The notes beneath the pieces are model-generated. The model saw only the letters and a list, made by a program, of their open reading frames with translations. It made no database searches and was not told the DNA's origin. The translations under genes and the position numbers were made by a program. From the NCBI RefSeq assembly GCF_003724155.1, contig NZ_RJJQ01000001.1, positions 310,001 to 374,000 on the forward strand: a stretch of DNA of 64,000 nt. Reading direction: 5' to 3'. Positions 17,517 through 25,326 of this stretch are shown here, piece after piece. The DNA is from Flexivirga caeni. GTDB taxonomy: Bacteria > Actinomycetota > Actinomycetes > Actinomycetales > Dermatophilaceae. The first letter of the stretch is position 1; each line of letters starts with the position of its first letter.

Positions 17517-19793
17517 ATGTCAGCCCTGCAGATCATCGCCGCGGTGATCACTCTCGGCATCACTGCCGTCGGTGGCGCGCTCGCCATACCCGCGATCCGG
17601 GCGTTCATCGCCACCTTCCAGCTCGGCCGCCCGGAAGACCGCGGCGACCGCAAGGGCCGGCGCTTCGGGACCGTCGCGCGCGAGATCTTCGGCCACACCC
17701 GGATGTCGCGACTGCCCATTGTCGCCGTCGCCCACTGGCTCACGATGACCTCGTTCATCGTGCTGTCGCTGGCGGTGCTCGCGTCCTACTTCCAGGTGTG
17801 GAACCCGACCTTCGCGCTGCCGATCATCGGCCACTTCTTCCTCTTCGAGTGGCTGGTCGAATTCCTCGGCTGGACAGGGCTTTTCGGCATCTGCTGGCTG
17901 ATCTGGAACCGCCGCGACAAGCATCCGGCTCGCGCCGAGGGCCAGGACGGCCGCCGCTCGCGGTTCTTCGGCTCGATGTTCTGGCAGGCCTACTTCGTCG
18001 AGATCGTCATCCTCGTCGAGATCATCTGCGTGCTCACGCTGCGCGGCCTGGAATACGCCATCGGGCGCTACGAGGGCGAGGGCACCGCGAACGGCCTGCA
18101 CTACCCGCTCACCGCGTGGTACGGCCAGTGGCTGCACCATATGTCGCTCGGCAACGTCAAGGCGCTGATCGTGGTCGTGTCGACGATCAAGATCGTGACC
18201 GCGATGACCTGGCTGATCGTCATCGCGCGCAACATCACCATGGGTGTCGCCTGGCACCGCTTCCTGGCGTTCTTCAACATCTTCTTCAAGCGGCACGCGG
18301 ACGGCCGCACGTCCCTGGGTGCTCTGCAGCCGATGACGGTCGACGGCAAGGCGGTGACACTGGAGTCGCTGGAGGAACTCGACGAGGACGCGACCTTCGG
18401 TGTCGGCGCGGTCGAGGAGTTCACCTGGAAGGGCCTGCTGGACTTCTCCACCTGCACCGAGTGCGGCCGCTGTCAGAGCCAGTGCCCGGCGTGGAACACC
18501 GACAAGCCACTGTCGCCCAAACTGCTGATGATGACGCTGCGCGAGCACGCGCACGCCAAGGCGCCATACCTGCAGGCGGCGCAGGTCGCAGCGGGCACCG
18601 GCCCGGCAACGGCAGAGAACCCGATCATGGAGATCCCGCTCATCGGGGCGACCGGGTATGACGAGATCGCGCCGCTGACGGCATACAACCCCGGCGGCGA
18701 CGCGGACGCTGTTATCGACGCAGACGTGCTCTGGTCATGCACGACCTGCGGTGCCTGCGTCGAGCAGTGCCCGGTGGACATCGAGCATGTCGACCACATC
18801 GTCGACATGCGCCGCTACCAGACGCTGATCGAGTCGGCGTTCCCGTCCGAACTCGGCGGACTCTTCAAAAACCTTGAAGGCAAACAAAACCCGTGGGGTA
18901 TGGCGCCCCGCGCCCGCCTCGACTGGGCCAAGGGGCTGCCCTTCGACGTCTTGGTCTTCGGACAGGACGTCGAGTCGCTCACCGAGGTCGACTACCTCTT
19001 CTGGGTCGGTTGCGCCGGCGCCTACGAGGACCGCGCGAAGAAGACCACCCGGGCGGTCGCGGAACTCCTTGACACTGCTGGGGTTTCGTTCGCGGTGCTC
19101 GGCGACGGTGAAGCGTGCACCGGTGACTCGGCACGCCGCGCAGGCAACGAGATGCTCTTCCAGGCGCTCGCTGCGCAGAACGTCGAGACGCTGAACGAAG
19201 CGGGCGCGACCAAGATCGTTGTGACGTGCGCGCACTGCTTCAACACCCTGAAGAACGAATACCCGCAACTGGGCGGCAATTACGAGGTCGTGCACCACAC
19301 CCAGTTGCTCAACCGGCTGGTCCGCGAGAAGCGACTCGTGCCGGTCGCCCGCCCGGACGAAGCGGAGATCACCAACAGTGCCATGTCCACCGGCGCATCG
19401 GTGACCTATCACGACCCGTGCTACCTGGGCCGGCACAACGGCGTCTACGCCCCGCCACGCGAGTTGCTCGGCGCGCTGCCCGGCGTCGAATACCGCGAGA
19501 TGGAGCGCTCCGGGATCCGCTCGTTCTGCTGCGGCGCCGGCGGTGCCCGCATGTGGATGGAGGAGAAGCTCGGCTCGCGCATCAACCTCAATCGCACCCA
19601 GGAGGCCGTCGCGACCGGCGCCGAGCGCATCGCCGTCGGCTGCCCGTTCTGCCGGGTCATGCTCACCGACGGCCTGACCGCCGAGCAGTCCGACGGGCGC
19701 GCCGGCGAGGACGTCGAGGTCGTAGATGTGGCGAACATGCTGCTCGCCGCCGTGCGTCGCGGCGCCGAGCCAGAGCCGGCCGCGGCGGAGTAG
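17517..19793 (+). CDS. EtfD-like heterodisulfide-reductase-related iron-sulfur membrane protein
   Basis: A 758-residue fusion. Residues 1-260 hold an N-terminal membrane span and a nitrate-reductase-gamma-like helical bundle. Two 4Fe-4S motifs follow (CTECGRCQSQCP about 311-322, CTTCGACVEQCP about 407-418). The C-terminal half has CCG-type cysteine-rich domains (WVGCAGAYEDR, HDPCYLGRHNGVY, SFCCGAGGARMW). This is the order in mycobacterial EtfD (Rv0338c), which takes electrons from ETF and passes them to menaquinone during fatty-acid oxidation. It ends at a shared hairpin with the convergent ABC importer. Confidence 0.85.
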   Translation: MSALQIIAAVITLGITAVGGALAIPAIRAFIATFQLGRPEDRGDRKGRRFGTVAREIFGHTRMSRLPIVAVAHWLTMTSFIVLSLAVLASYFQVWNPTFALPIIGHFFLFEWLVEFLGWTGLFGICWLIWNRRDKHPARAEGQDGRRSRFFGSMFWQAYFVEIVILVEIICVLTLRGLEYAIGRYEGEGTANGLHYPLTAWYGQWLHHMSLGNVKALIVVVSTIKIVTAMTWLIVIARNITMGVAWHRFLAFFNIFFKRHADGRTSLGALQPMTVDGKAVTLESLEELDEDATFGVGAVEEFTWKGLLDFSTCTECGRCQSQCPAWNTDKPLSPKLLMMTLREHAHAKAPYLQAAQVAAGTGPATAENPIMEIPLIGATGYDEIAPLTAYNPGGDADAVIDADVLWSCTTCGACVEQCPVDIEHVDHIVDMRRYQTLIESAFPSELGGLFKNLEGKQNPWGMAPRARLDWAKGLPFDVLVFGQDVESLTEVDYLFWVGCAGAYEDRAKKTTRAVAELLDTAGVSFAVLGDGEACTGDSARRAGNEMLFQALAAQNVETLNEAGATKIVVTCAHCFNTLKNEYPQLGGNYEVVHHTQLLNRLVREKRLVPVARPDEAEITNSAMSTGASVTYHDPCYLGRHNGVYAPPRELLGALPGVEYREMERSGIRSFCCGAGGARMWMEEKLGSRINLNRTQEAVATGAERIAVGCPFCRVMLTDGLTAEQSDGRAGEDVEVVDVANMLLAAVRRGAEPEPAAAE

Positions 19794-19819
19794 CCGGGCG
19801 GGGCACTCGGACGTAACAA

Positions 19820-19865
19820 CACTGAGCGGCCCGCGAAATGTCTCCATCTCGCGGGCCGCTCGGTG
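19820..19865. terminator. Bidirectional hairpin between convergent genes
   Basis: CACTGAGCGGCCCGCGA (19820-19836) pairs with TCGCGGGCCGCTCGGTG (19849-19865). The 17-bp stem has one G-T wobble, and the loop is 12 nt. It lies between the stops of the iron-sulfur gene and the ABC ATPase gene and can serve both strands. Confidence 0.75.
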
Positions 19866-19875
19866 TCGAAGTGCG

Positions 19876-20619
19876 TTACAACCGGCCTGATTTCACCACC
19901 CGGCTGAGGAATTGCTGGGTTCGTTCTTCCTGCGGGTTCTCGAAGATGTCCTTCGGGGGACCCATCTCGAGGATGGCGCCCTGCTCCAGGAAGCACACCT
20001 TGCTGGCGACCTCCTTGGCGAAGCCCATCTCGTGGGTTGCCAGCAACATGGTCAGTCCGTCGTGGGCCAGCTGGCGCACGATCTCCAGGACGTCGCCGAC
20101 CAGTTCCGGGTCGAGCGCAGCCGTGATCTCGTCGAGCAGCATGATGCGCGGCTCCATGGCGAGCGCGCGCACGATCGCGACCCGCTGCTGCTGACCGCCG
20201 GAGAGCATGTCCGGGTAGGAGCCTGCCTTTTCCGCCATACCGACCGACTCGAGAAGGGCCATCGCCTTCTCCTTGGCCTCCTTGCCGTTGACCCCGGCGA
20301 CCATCGTCGGCGCGAGCATGACGTTCTTCAGCACCGACATGTGCGGGAAGAGGTTGTAGCTCTGGAAGACGATGCCGACGTCACGGCGCAACCGGTTGAG
20401 GTCGACGCCCGCACCGGTCACCGTGTCGCCGTCGATAAGGATCTCCCCGCCGTTGACCTCCTCGAGCTGGTTGACACAACGCAACAACGTCGACTTGCCG
20501 GACCCGGAGGCGCCGATCAGGCAGACCACCTCGTGACGCTCGACGTTGATCGAGACGCCCTTGAGCACCTCGAAATCTCCATACGATTTGCGAACGTCCT
20601 TGATCTCCAGGAATGCCAT
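19876..20619 (-). CDS. Polar amino acid ABC importer, ATP-binding subunit
   Basis: A 247-residue ATPase of the GlnQ/HisP type. Walker A is GASGSGKST, the signature LSGGQQQR, Walker B with Glu IMLLDEITAALD, and the switch His is in LATHEMGFAKEV. It powers uptake through the permease encoded immediately upstream. I prefer the ATG at 20619, one base after the permease stop; a GTG at 20628 overlapping the permease would add three residues. The last gene of the SBP-permease-ATPase operon. Confidence 0.93.
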   Translation of the reverse strand: MAFLEIKDVRKSYGDFEVLKGVSINVERHEVVCLIGASGSGKSTLLRCVNQLEEVNGGEILIDGDTVTGAGVDLNRLRRDVGIVFQSYNLFPHMSVLKNVMLAPTMVAGVNGKEAKEKAMALLESVGMAEKAGSYPDMLSGGQQQRVAIVRALAMEPRIMLLDEITAALDPELVGDVLEIVRQLAHDGLTMLLATHEMGFAKEVASKVCFLEQGAILEMGPPKDIFENPQEERTQQFLSRVVKSGRL

Positions 20620-20620
20620 C

Positions 20621-21718
20621 TCAGCCACCCGCCCGTTTCGCTGCGTCCTTGTTGACCAAGTAGTCGACGAACCGGGCCTGCGGGATGGTGATGATGATGA
20701 AGAACACCGCCGCCAAGGTGACCGGCGCCAGCGTGAACAACTTGCTCTCCCACAATTTGGTGACTGTGAGAACCTCCGGAATTGCCGCGATCGACAAGAG
20801 TGCGGTGTCCTTCTGCAGGCTGATGAAATCGTTCAGCAGCGGCGGCACCATCCGGCGCACCGCCTGTGGCACCAGCACCGCCCGCAGTGTCTGCGCATAC
20901 CCGAGGCCAAGGGACCGGGCCGCCGCAGTCTGGCTCGGGTGGATGGACGCCAGACCCGCCCGGTACACCTCTGCGACGTATGCCGAGTAGGTCAGCGTCA
21001 GCGCGACGACACCCAGGTATGCGGAGTTCCACGTCTGGGTGAAGGTGAACGCCAATGGCACACCGAAGACGACCAACAGAACCGTCACGATGGCCGGGAT
21101 GGCCCGGAAGACGTCGCAATAGACAGTCGCGATCAGCCGCAACGGCGCACCGGCGCGACCTGGCAGCATGCGCATGATCGCTAACACCAGGCCGAAGATC
21201 AACACCAGCACGAACGACACGACCGCCACCCAGATGTTGATCCAGAATCCCTGGATCGCCTGGGAGAACGACTGGCTCCATGCGTTGACCCGGAAGAAGG
21301 TGTCGGCGACCGCGCCCTGGTTGGTCAGCGCCAGCCACATCAAGCAGCCGACGATGATTGCGGCTACGCCGTACCCGAGGCCGATCGAAGCGTCCTCACG
21401 TCCACGGGCGGCGGCCCGCCGGGCAGCAACCAACTGCCCGCCACCTAGCAGGCCGGACCTCTTTCGCGCGCCGGAGAAGCCCTGGATCGTCGGCCACAAC
21501 GGGTAGAGCGAGATCAGGACCAGGAGCGCGCCCACCAAGGTGGCCAGCACATGGCCATGGTTATAGTCCCGCAGCAGCTTCGCGCCGTACACGACGAGCG
21601 CGATGCCGAAGAGGTCGACGACCAGCGCGAAGACGGCGAGGTTTGCTACCTGCTGCGGAGGGCTTGGCTCCGGGGCAGGCTGGAGGTCGTCCCGGACGAG
21701 CCCCGGCGCGCTTGTCAT
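20621..21718 (-). CDS. Polar amino acid ABC importer, permease with N-terminal extension
   Basis: A 365-residue permease, longer than the usual 220-290. The core permease (about 150-350) has the EAA loop EVYRAGLASIHPSQTAAARS followed by LGLGYAQTLRAVLVPQA. The N-terminal 150 residues add three extra spans (LAVFALVVDLFGIALVVYGA, GHVLATLVGALLVLISLYPL, GLGYGVAAIIVGCLMWLAL) and a basic loop. Such extended permeases occur in actinobacterial glutamate-type importers. It lies 37 nt after the binding-protein gene. Confidence 0.9.
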   Translation of the reverse strand: MTSAPGLVRDDLQPAPEPSPPQQVANLAVFALVVDLFGIALVVYGAKLLRDYNHGHVLATLVGALLVLISLYPLWPTIQGFSGARKRSGLLGGGQLVAARRAAARGREDASIGLGYGVAAIIVGCLMWLALTNQGAVADTFFRVNAWSQSFSQAIQGFWINIWVAVVSFVLVLIFGLVLAIMRMLPGRAGAPLRLIATVYCDVFRAIPAIVTVLLVVFGVPLAFTFTQTWNSAYLGVVALTLTYSAYVAEVYRAGLASIHPSQTAAARSLGLGYAQTLRAVLVPQAVRRMVPPLLNDFISLQKDTALLSIAAIPEVLTVTKLWESKLFTLAPVTLAAVFFIIITIPQARFVDYLVNKDAAKRAGG

Positions 21719-21755
21719 CGGGGCCGACCCCCAACCTCATCCAATATGAATCGGA

Positions 21756-22658
21756 TCACTTCAGCGACCACACCGGCACCGACGACGGGTCGCCACCGAA
21801 GGCAGGACCGAGATAGGTCTTCGACAAGTATTTCAGGACGCCGTCGGCCTGCAACGTCGTGATGCCCTTGTCGAGCTCGGCAGCATTCGCCGAACCCTTG
21901 GGATAGATCGCGCCGTACTTCTCACCGGTCTTGTATTGGCCCGGCACCTCGAGCTTGTTGCCGGTCTGCTTGGCCTCGGCCAGCACGATTGCGGTGTCCA
22001 GCAGCGCGACATCGGTCTGCCCGGAGAGCACGGCCTGGTAAAGGGTCTGGGAATCCGGGTAGATCTTCTGCGACTTGCACTTCAGCTTCGTCTTCAAGAA
22101 GTCTACCGACGTCGTGCCTGAGTATGCCGCACAGCGTTTGCTGGTGATGTTATCGGCGGTGACACCCGCGCCCTTCTTGGTCAGCACCCCAATGTTGGAG
22201 TCGAAGTACGGCTTGGAGAATTCGACGACCTTGGCCCGCTCGGGCGTGATAGAGATCTCCGCGAGTGCGATGTCGAAGTTGTTGGTGTGGCCGGCGACGA
22301 GCTGGTCGAAAGACACGTTCTTGATCGACAGCTTCTTCAATCCGGCCATATTGGCCAACTCGGCTGCCATGCAGTATTCGTAGCCATCCTTGATGGAGTC
22401 GGCGGTCGTGCCGTTCCACCAGCCCTGCGCCGGCAGTGTCGTCTCCACGGTCAGCGTGTCAGGAACGACCGGCTTAATCTTGATGCTGTCGGGCTTGCTG
22501 GTGATCTTGCAGTTGCCATATTTCGCTGTGGTCGCCTTTGCCGGCGCGCCAGATTCGGAGCCACCGTTCTTCGAACCGCCGGAACTCGAGCTGCACGCGC
22601 CGAGCGAGGCGGCGAGCGCGACCGCGCTCGCGATGGTTAGGGTGCGCTTCAATGCCAT
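21756..22658 (-). CDS. Polar amino acid ABC importer, substrate-binding lipoprotein
   Basis: A 300-residue binding protein of solute-binding family 3. The signal peptide ends in a lipobox (ASLGAC), with a Ser/Gly linker after it, so it is anchored outside the membrane. The mature part has family blocks (DGYEYCMAAELANMAGLK, FDIALAEISITPERAKVVEF, SKPYFDSNIGVLT). The ligand is probably an acidic or polar amino acid; this cannot be fixed from the sequence. Start is the ATG at 22658 with GGAAGGA upstream; in-frame codons further upstream are not coding. First gene of the importer operon. Confidence 0.92.
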   Translation of the reverse strand: MALKRTLTIASAVALAASLGACSSSSGGSKNGGSESGAPAKATTAKYGNCKITSKPDSIKIKPVVPDTLTVETTLPAQGWWNGTTADSIKDGYEYCMAAELANMAGLKKLSIKNVSFDQLVAGHTNNFDIALAEISITPERAKVVEFSKPYFDSNIGVLTKKGAGVTADNITSKRCAAYSGTTSVDFLKTKLKCKSQKIYPDSQTLYQAVLSGQTDVALLDTAIVLAEAKQTGNKLEVPGQYKTGEKYGAIYPKGSANAAELDKGITTLQADGVLKYLSKTYLGPAFGGDPSSVPVWSLK

Positions 22659-22895
22659 GACCAGGTTCCTTCCGGCAGGAGAATGCTCAGTCATGCGCAG
22701 TAGACCCACGCAGCTGGGCTGTCCCGGGACAGCGTAGGGCCCGGGCCAGCTCAGGACGCGGATTTCCGCGAAGGTGTGCCCATTATGTGATCTACCCCCA
22801 AGGACCCGTCCACAACACCGGCGATTACGGGCGCCGTCCACAACGCCGGGCATCGCGACGGACGACGGGCGAGCGAGAAACCTATCGTCCTGGGC

Positions 22896-23204
22896 ATGTC
22901 CGATGACCCAGAGCAGATCCGAGCGCAGGCCAGGCGCGCCGCCCGACTCGCAGCCGAAGCCCGCCAGGCGGCCACGGCCGTGACGAGCAACACGTCGATC
23001 CAATGGCACAGCAGTGGTGCCGACCGCTACCGCAGCAAGCTCAGCGAACGTGCCGCCGAGTTCCGGCATCGCGCCGGCGACTTCGACGAACTGAGCCGCC
23101 TGCTCTATAGCCACGCCCGCCACGTGGAAGATCACGAACGCGCGATCGGCACGGTGATGGACGGCGCCGGCAAGGTCATCGACCCGCTGCGGCTGTTCTC
23201 ATGA
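22896..23204 (+). CDS. WXG100-like small protein
   Basis: A 102-residue all-helical protein. The central QWHSSGADRYRSKLSERAAE resembles the W-x-G/S turn and following helix of WXG100 (ESAT-6-like) proteins, in which a W-x-x-x-x-A-x-x-Y/F-R pattern is usual. It is Ala/Arg-rich and has no signal peptide. Its stop overlaps the next start (ATGA), and the three genes to 25299 form a tightly coupled unit. By family analogy it would pair with the helical N-terminus of a larger partner and might be exported by a type VII system; no such machinery is in the window. Confidence 0.6.
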   Translation: MSDDPEQIRAQARRAARLAAEARQAATAVTSNTSIQWHSSGADRYRSKLSERAAEFRHRAGDFDELSRLLYSHARHVEDHERAIGTVMDGAGKVIDPLRLFS

Positions 23205-23842
23205 CCGGGCATTCGGGCGTACGACGCGAGGCGCTCGACGGCGACACCGTGCTCGCGGTCGGGGAGAGTATGACGTCGGGCAGCTACGGCAGCATCTTCG
23301 CGGCCACCCGCACGCGCGCCTGGCTGACGCTCGTGACCGCCGGTCACGACGAGTTCCGCGTGTTGCGGCAGTCCCGGACCGGCTGGACCCTGACCACCGG
23401 GCACACGCAGCGGCTGCCCGGTGAGCTCGTCGGCCTGCCTGCCGAACTCGAGACGCTGACCGTCACCCGGCCGGAGGTGGACCCGCCGCCCGCACATCCC
23501 CGACCGTCCACAGCCCTCGGGCCGGGCGAGGTGCTGGCGCTCGCCGAGCTGGTGCGCACCGGCGACTCCGAGCGCATCCACATGGCATGCGAGGATCTCG
23601 GCCTCGCGGGGATCCCTTGGTGGATCACGCAATTCGCGTGGGGAGCGGAGGCCCTGCTGTCCATGACGATGACGATTGACGACAACCCGCAGTTCGCATC
23701 CGTCGTCCACCTGCTGCCGTCCGGATGGGGTTGTCTGCACGCGGGCACCGACGATGACCTGGCGTTCCGGCCCATGTCGACGGTCGAGGTGCAGGGCCGC
23801 CTCGGCGCGTTCGCGGCCCGGCTCGTGGAGTGTGCCGCATGA
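23201..23842 (+). CDS. Hypothetical protein between WXG100-like and lipase-like genes
   Basis: A 213-residue protein I do not recognise. The first 90 residues look like mixed beta strands (VLAVGESMTSGSYGSIFAAT, AWLTLVTAGHDEFRVLRQS). A Pro-rich linker (VDPPPAHPRPS) separates this from a second mixed region. There is no signal peptide or membrane span. It overlaps both neighbours by 4 nt. Its place between a WXG-like protein and a large effector-like protein recalls chaperones such as EspG in ESX loci, but I see no sequence proof; this is inference only. Confidence 0.55.
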   Translation: MTGHSGVRREALDGDTVLAVGESMTSGSYGSIFAATRTRAWLTLVTAGHDEFRVLRQSRTGWTLTTGHTQRLPGELVGLPAELETLTVTRPEVDPPPAHPRPSTALGPGEVLALAELVRTGDSERIHMACEDLGLAGIPWWITQFAWGAEALLSMTMTIDDNPQFASVVHLLPSGWGCLHAGTDDDLAFRPMSTVEVQGRLGAFAARLVECAA

Positions 23843-25299
23843 CCGACGGATCGTCCTGGCGGTGTCGCGTCTCCGGCGGTGCCGCATCGACGCAAGCAAA
23901 GCTCACCGACATGCGCACGGCCGCGGGGCGCCTGGACACCTACGGCGGCGATGCCGGAGACCTGTGCGCGTCGGCGCTCGGCATCGGCGCCTCGGTCCCG
24001 GCCAAGAGCGCGCTGCTCTCGCCGGGCTCCGCAATGCGCATCGCCGAGCTCGTCGCCGGCCTGTCGATCAACCTGGGTGCCCTCGGGGTGCGGATGGAGT
24101 TCGTTGCGCGGACGTTGCGCTGGAGCGCGACCGCCTACGAACTCACTGACGAGGCACAGCGCAGGCTGCTGTCCGGCATCAATGTCCTGACCGCCCCCGC
24201 GCGGCTCGGCAACGACGTCGGAACTGCGGCCATCCACGCCTGGTCCAGGCATCCGATGACACTCTCGATGCTCGGTGGCGGCGATCTGCGCCCGTGGACG
24301 GAGTCGTTCAGCGACGAACTCAACGAAGAGGTGACCGCGGACCCAGGGTTGGCCGACGGTCTGGTCCCCTGGCTCGAAGCGGGCGTCTGGGTGGGAGGCT
24401 CCACCCTCGCCGCAGGACAGTTCGGCGCGGCCAGCTTCGCGTCGGGGCGCCACCTGACGCCCCCGCCACTCCCCGGGAACTTCGAGGACCAGATCGGCTG
24501 GCTGCTCGCCTCGGGCCGAATGTTCGGCTTCTTCAACGACACTCAGCCGCTGAGCGTCACGCAAACCGCTGCACGCACGTCACCCGTCACGACACGCGAC
24601 CTCGCCGACCTGGTGCAGGCTTCGGCCGACGTCGAGCATCGTTCTGACAAGGCCAAGTCGGTGCTGTCCGTCCGTCGGGTCGTCGGCGCCGACGGCAAAG
24701 GCGCCTGGATCGTGGTCATTCCCGGCACCACGCACTGGTCGGCATACACCGACAATGGCCCGTCCGACGCCACCGCCAACCTGGTGACGATGACCGGACA
24801 ACCGTCATCGCTCTACCCGGCGATCGGCAACGCACTCGCCACGGCGATGAAGGAGTCCGGGGTGCAGCCCGGTGCCGAGCCGGTGCTGCTCACCGGGCAC
24901 AGTCAAGGCGGCATCGTGGCGACCCGGCTCGCGGTCGACGACACCTTCCGGTCGACCTACAACGTGCGGGAGGTGGTCACGGCCGGCTCACCGATCGACC
25001 GGATGAAGGTGCCGCCGGACGTCAACGTCCTGTCCCTCGAGAACACCCACGACATCATCCCGCGCGTCGACGGGCGCCCAGCCCCGGATGCAATCAACCG
25101 GGTGGACGTCGGCTGCGCAGCGCCCAGCAGCGAGCACGTGCGCCAGATCACCGACGCACACGACGCGTCACGCTATGTGCGGCAAGCCCGCGAACTCACC
25201 GCCGACAGCGATGAGACCCTGCAGCAGTGGTACGACCGCAACGGGAAGTTCCTGACCGGCCGGGAGACCGACTACGAGTTCCAGTTGCGACGACCATGA
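23839..25299 (+). CDS. Lipase-like alpha/beta hydrolase with helical N-terminus
   Basis: A 486-residue protein. The N-terminal 240 residues are helical and Ala/Leu-rich, WXG/LXG-like in pattern. The C-terminal half is an alpha/beta hydrolase of the class-3 lipase type. The nucleophile is in VLLTGHSQGGIVATRLA, an acidic residue in ENTHDIIPRVDG is placed as the catalytic Asp, and a His in DAHDASRYVRQ is placed as the third residue. So the triad may be complete. There is no signal peptide. The layout, with a small WXG-like protein two genes upstream, resembles exported toxin or effector hydrolases, but substrate and export are unproven. Confidence 0.65.
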   Translation: MTDGSSWRCRVSGGAASTQAKLTDMRTAAGRLDTYGGDAGDLCASALGIGASVPAKSALLSPGSAMRIAELVAGLSINLGALGVRMEFVARTLRWSATAYELTDEAQRRLLSGINVLTAPARLGNDVGTAAIHAWSRHPMTLSMLGGGDLRPWTESFSDELNEEVTADPGLADGLVPWLEAGVWVGGSTLAAGQFGAASFASGRHLTPPPLPGNFEDQIGWLLASGRMFGFFNDTQPLSVTQTAARTSPVTTRDLADLVQASADVEHRSDKAKSVLSVRRVVGADGKGAWIVVIPGTTHWSAYTDNGPSDATANLVTMTGQPSSLYPAIGNALATAMKESGVQPGAEPVLLTGHSQGGIVATRLAVDDTFRSTYNVREVVTAGSPIDRMKVPPDVNVLSLENTHDIIPRVDGRPAPDAINRVDVGCAAPSSEHVRQITDAHDASRYVRQARELTADSDETLQQWYDRNGKFLTGRETDYEFQLRRP

Positions 25300-25326
25300 G
25301 CGCCGCGCAGCCCCGGCCGGGCCCGC

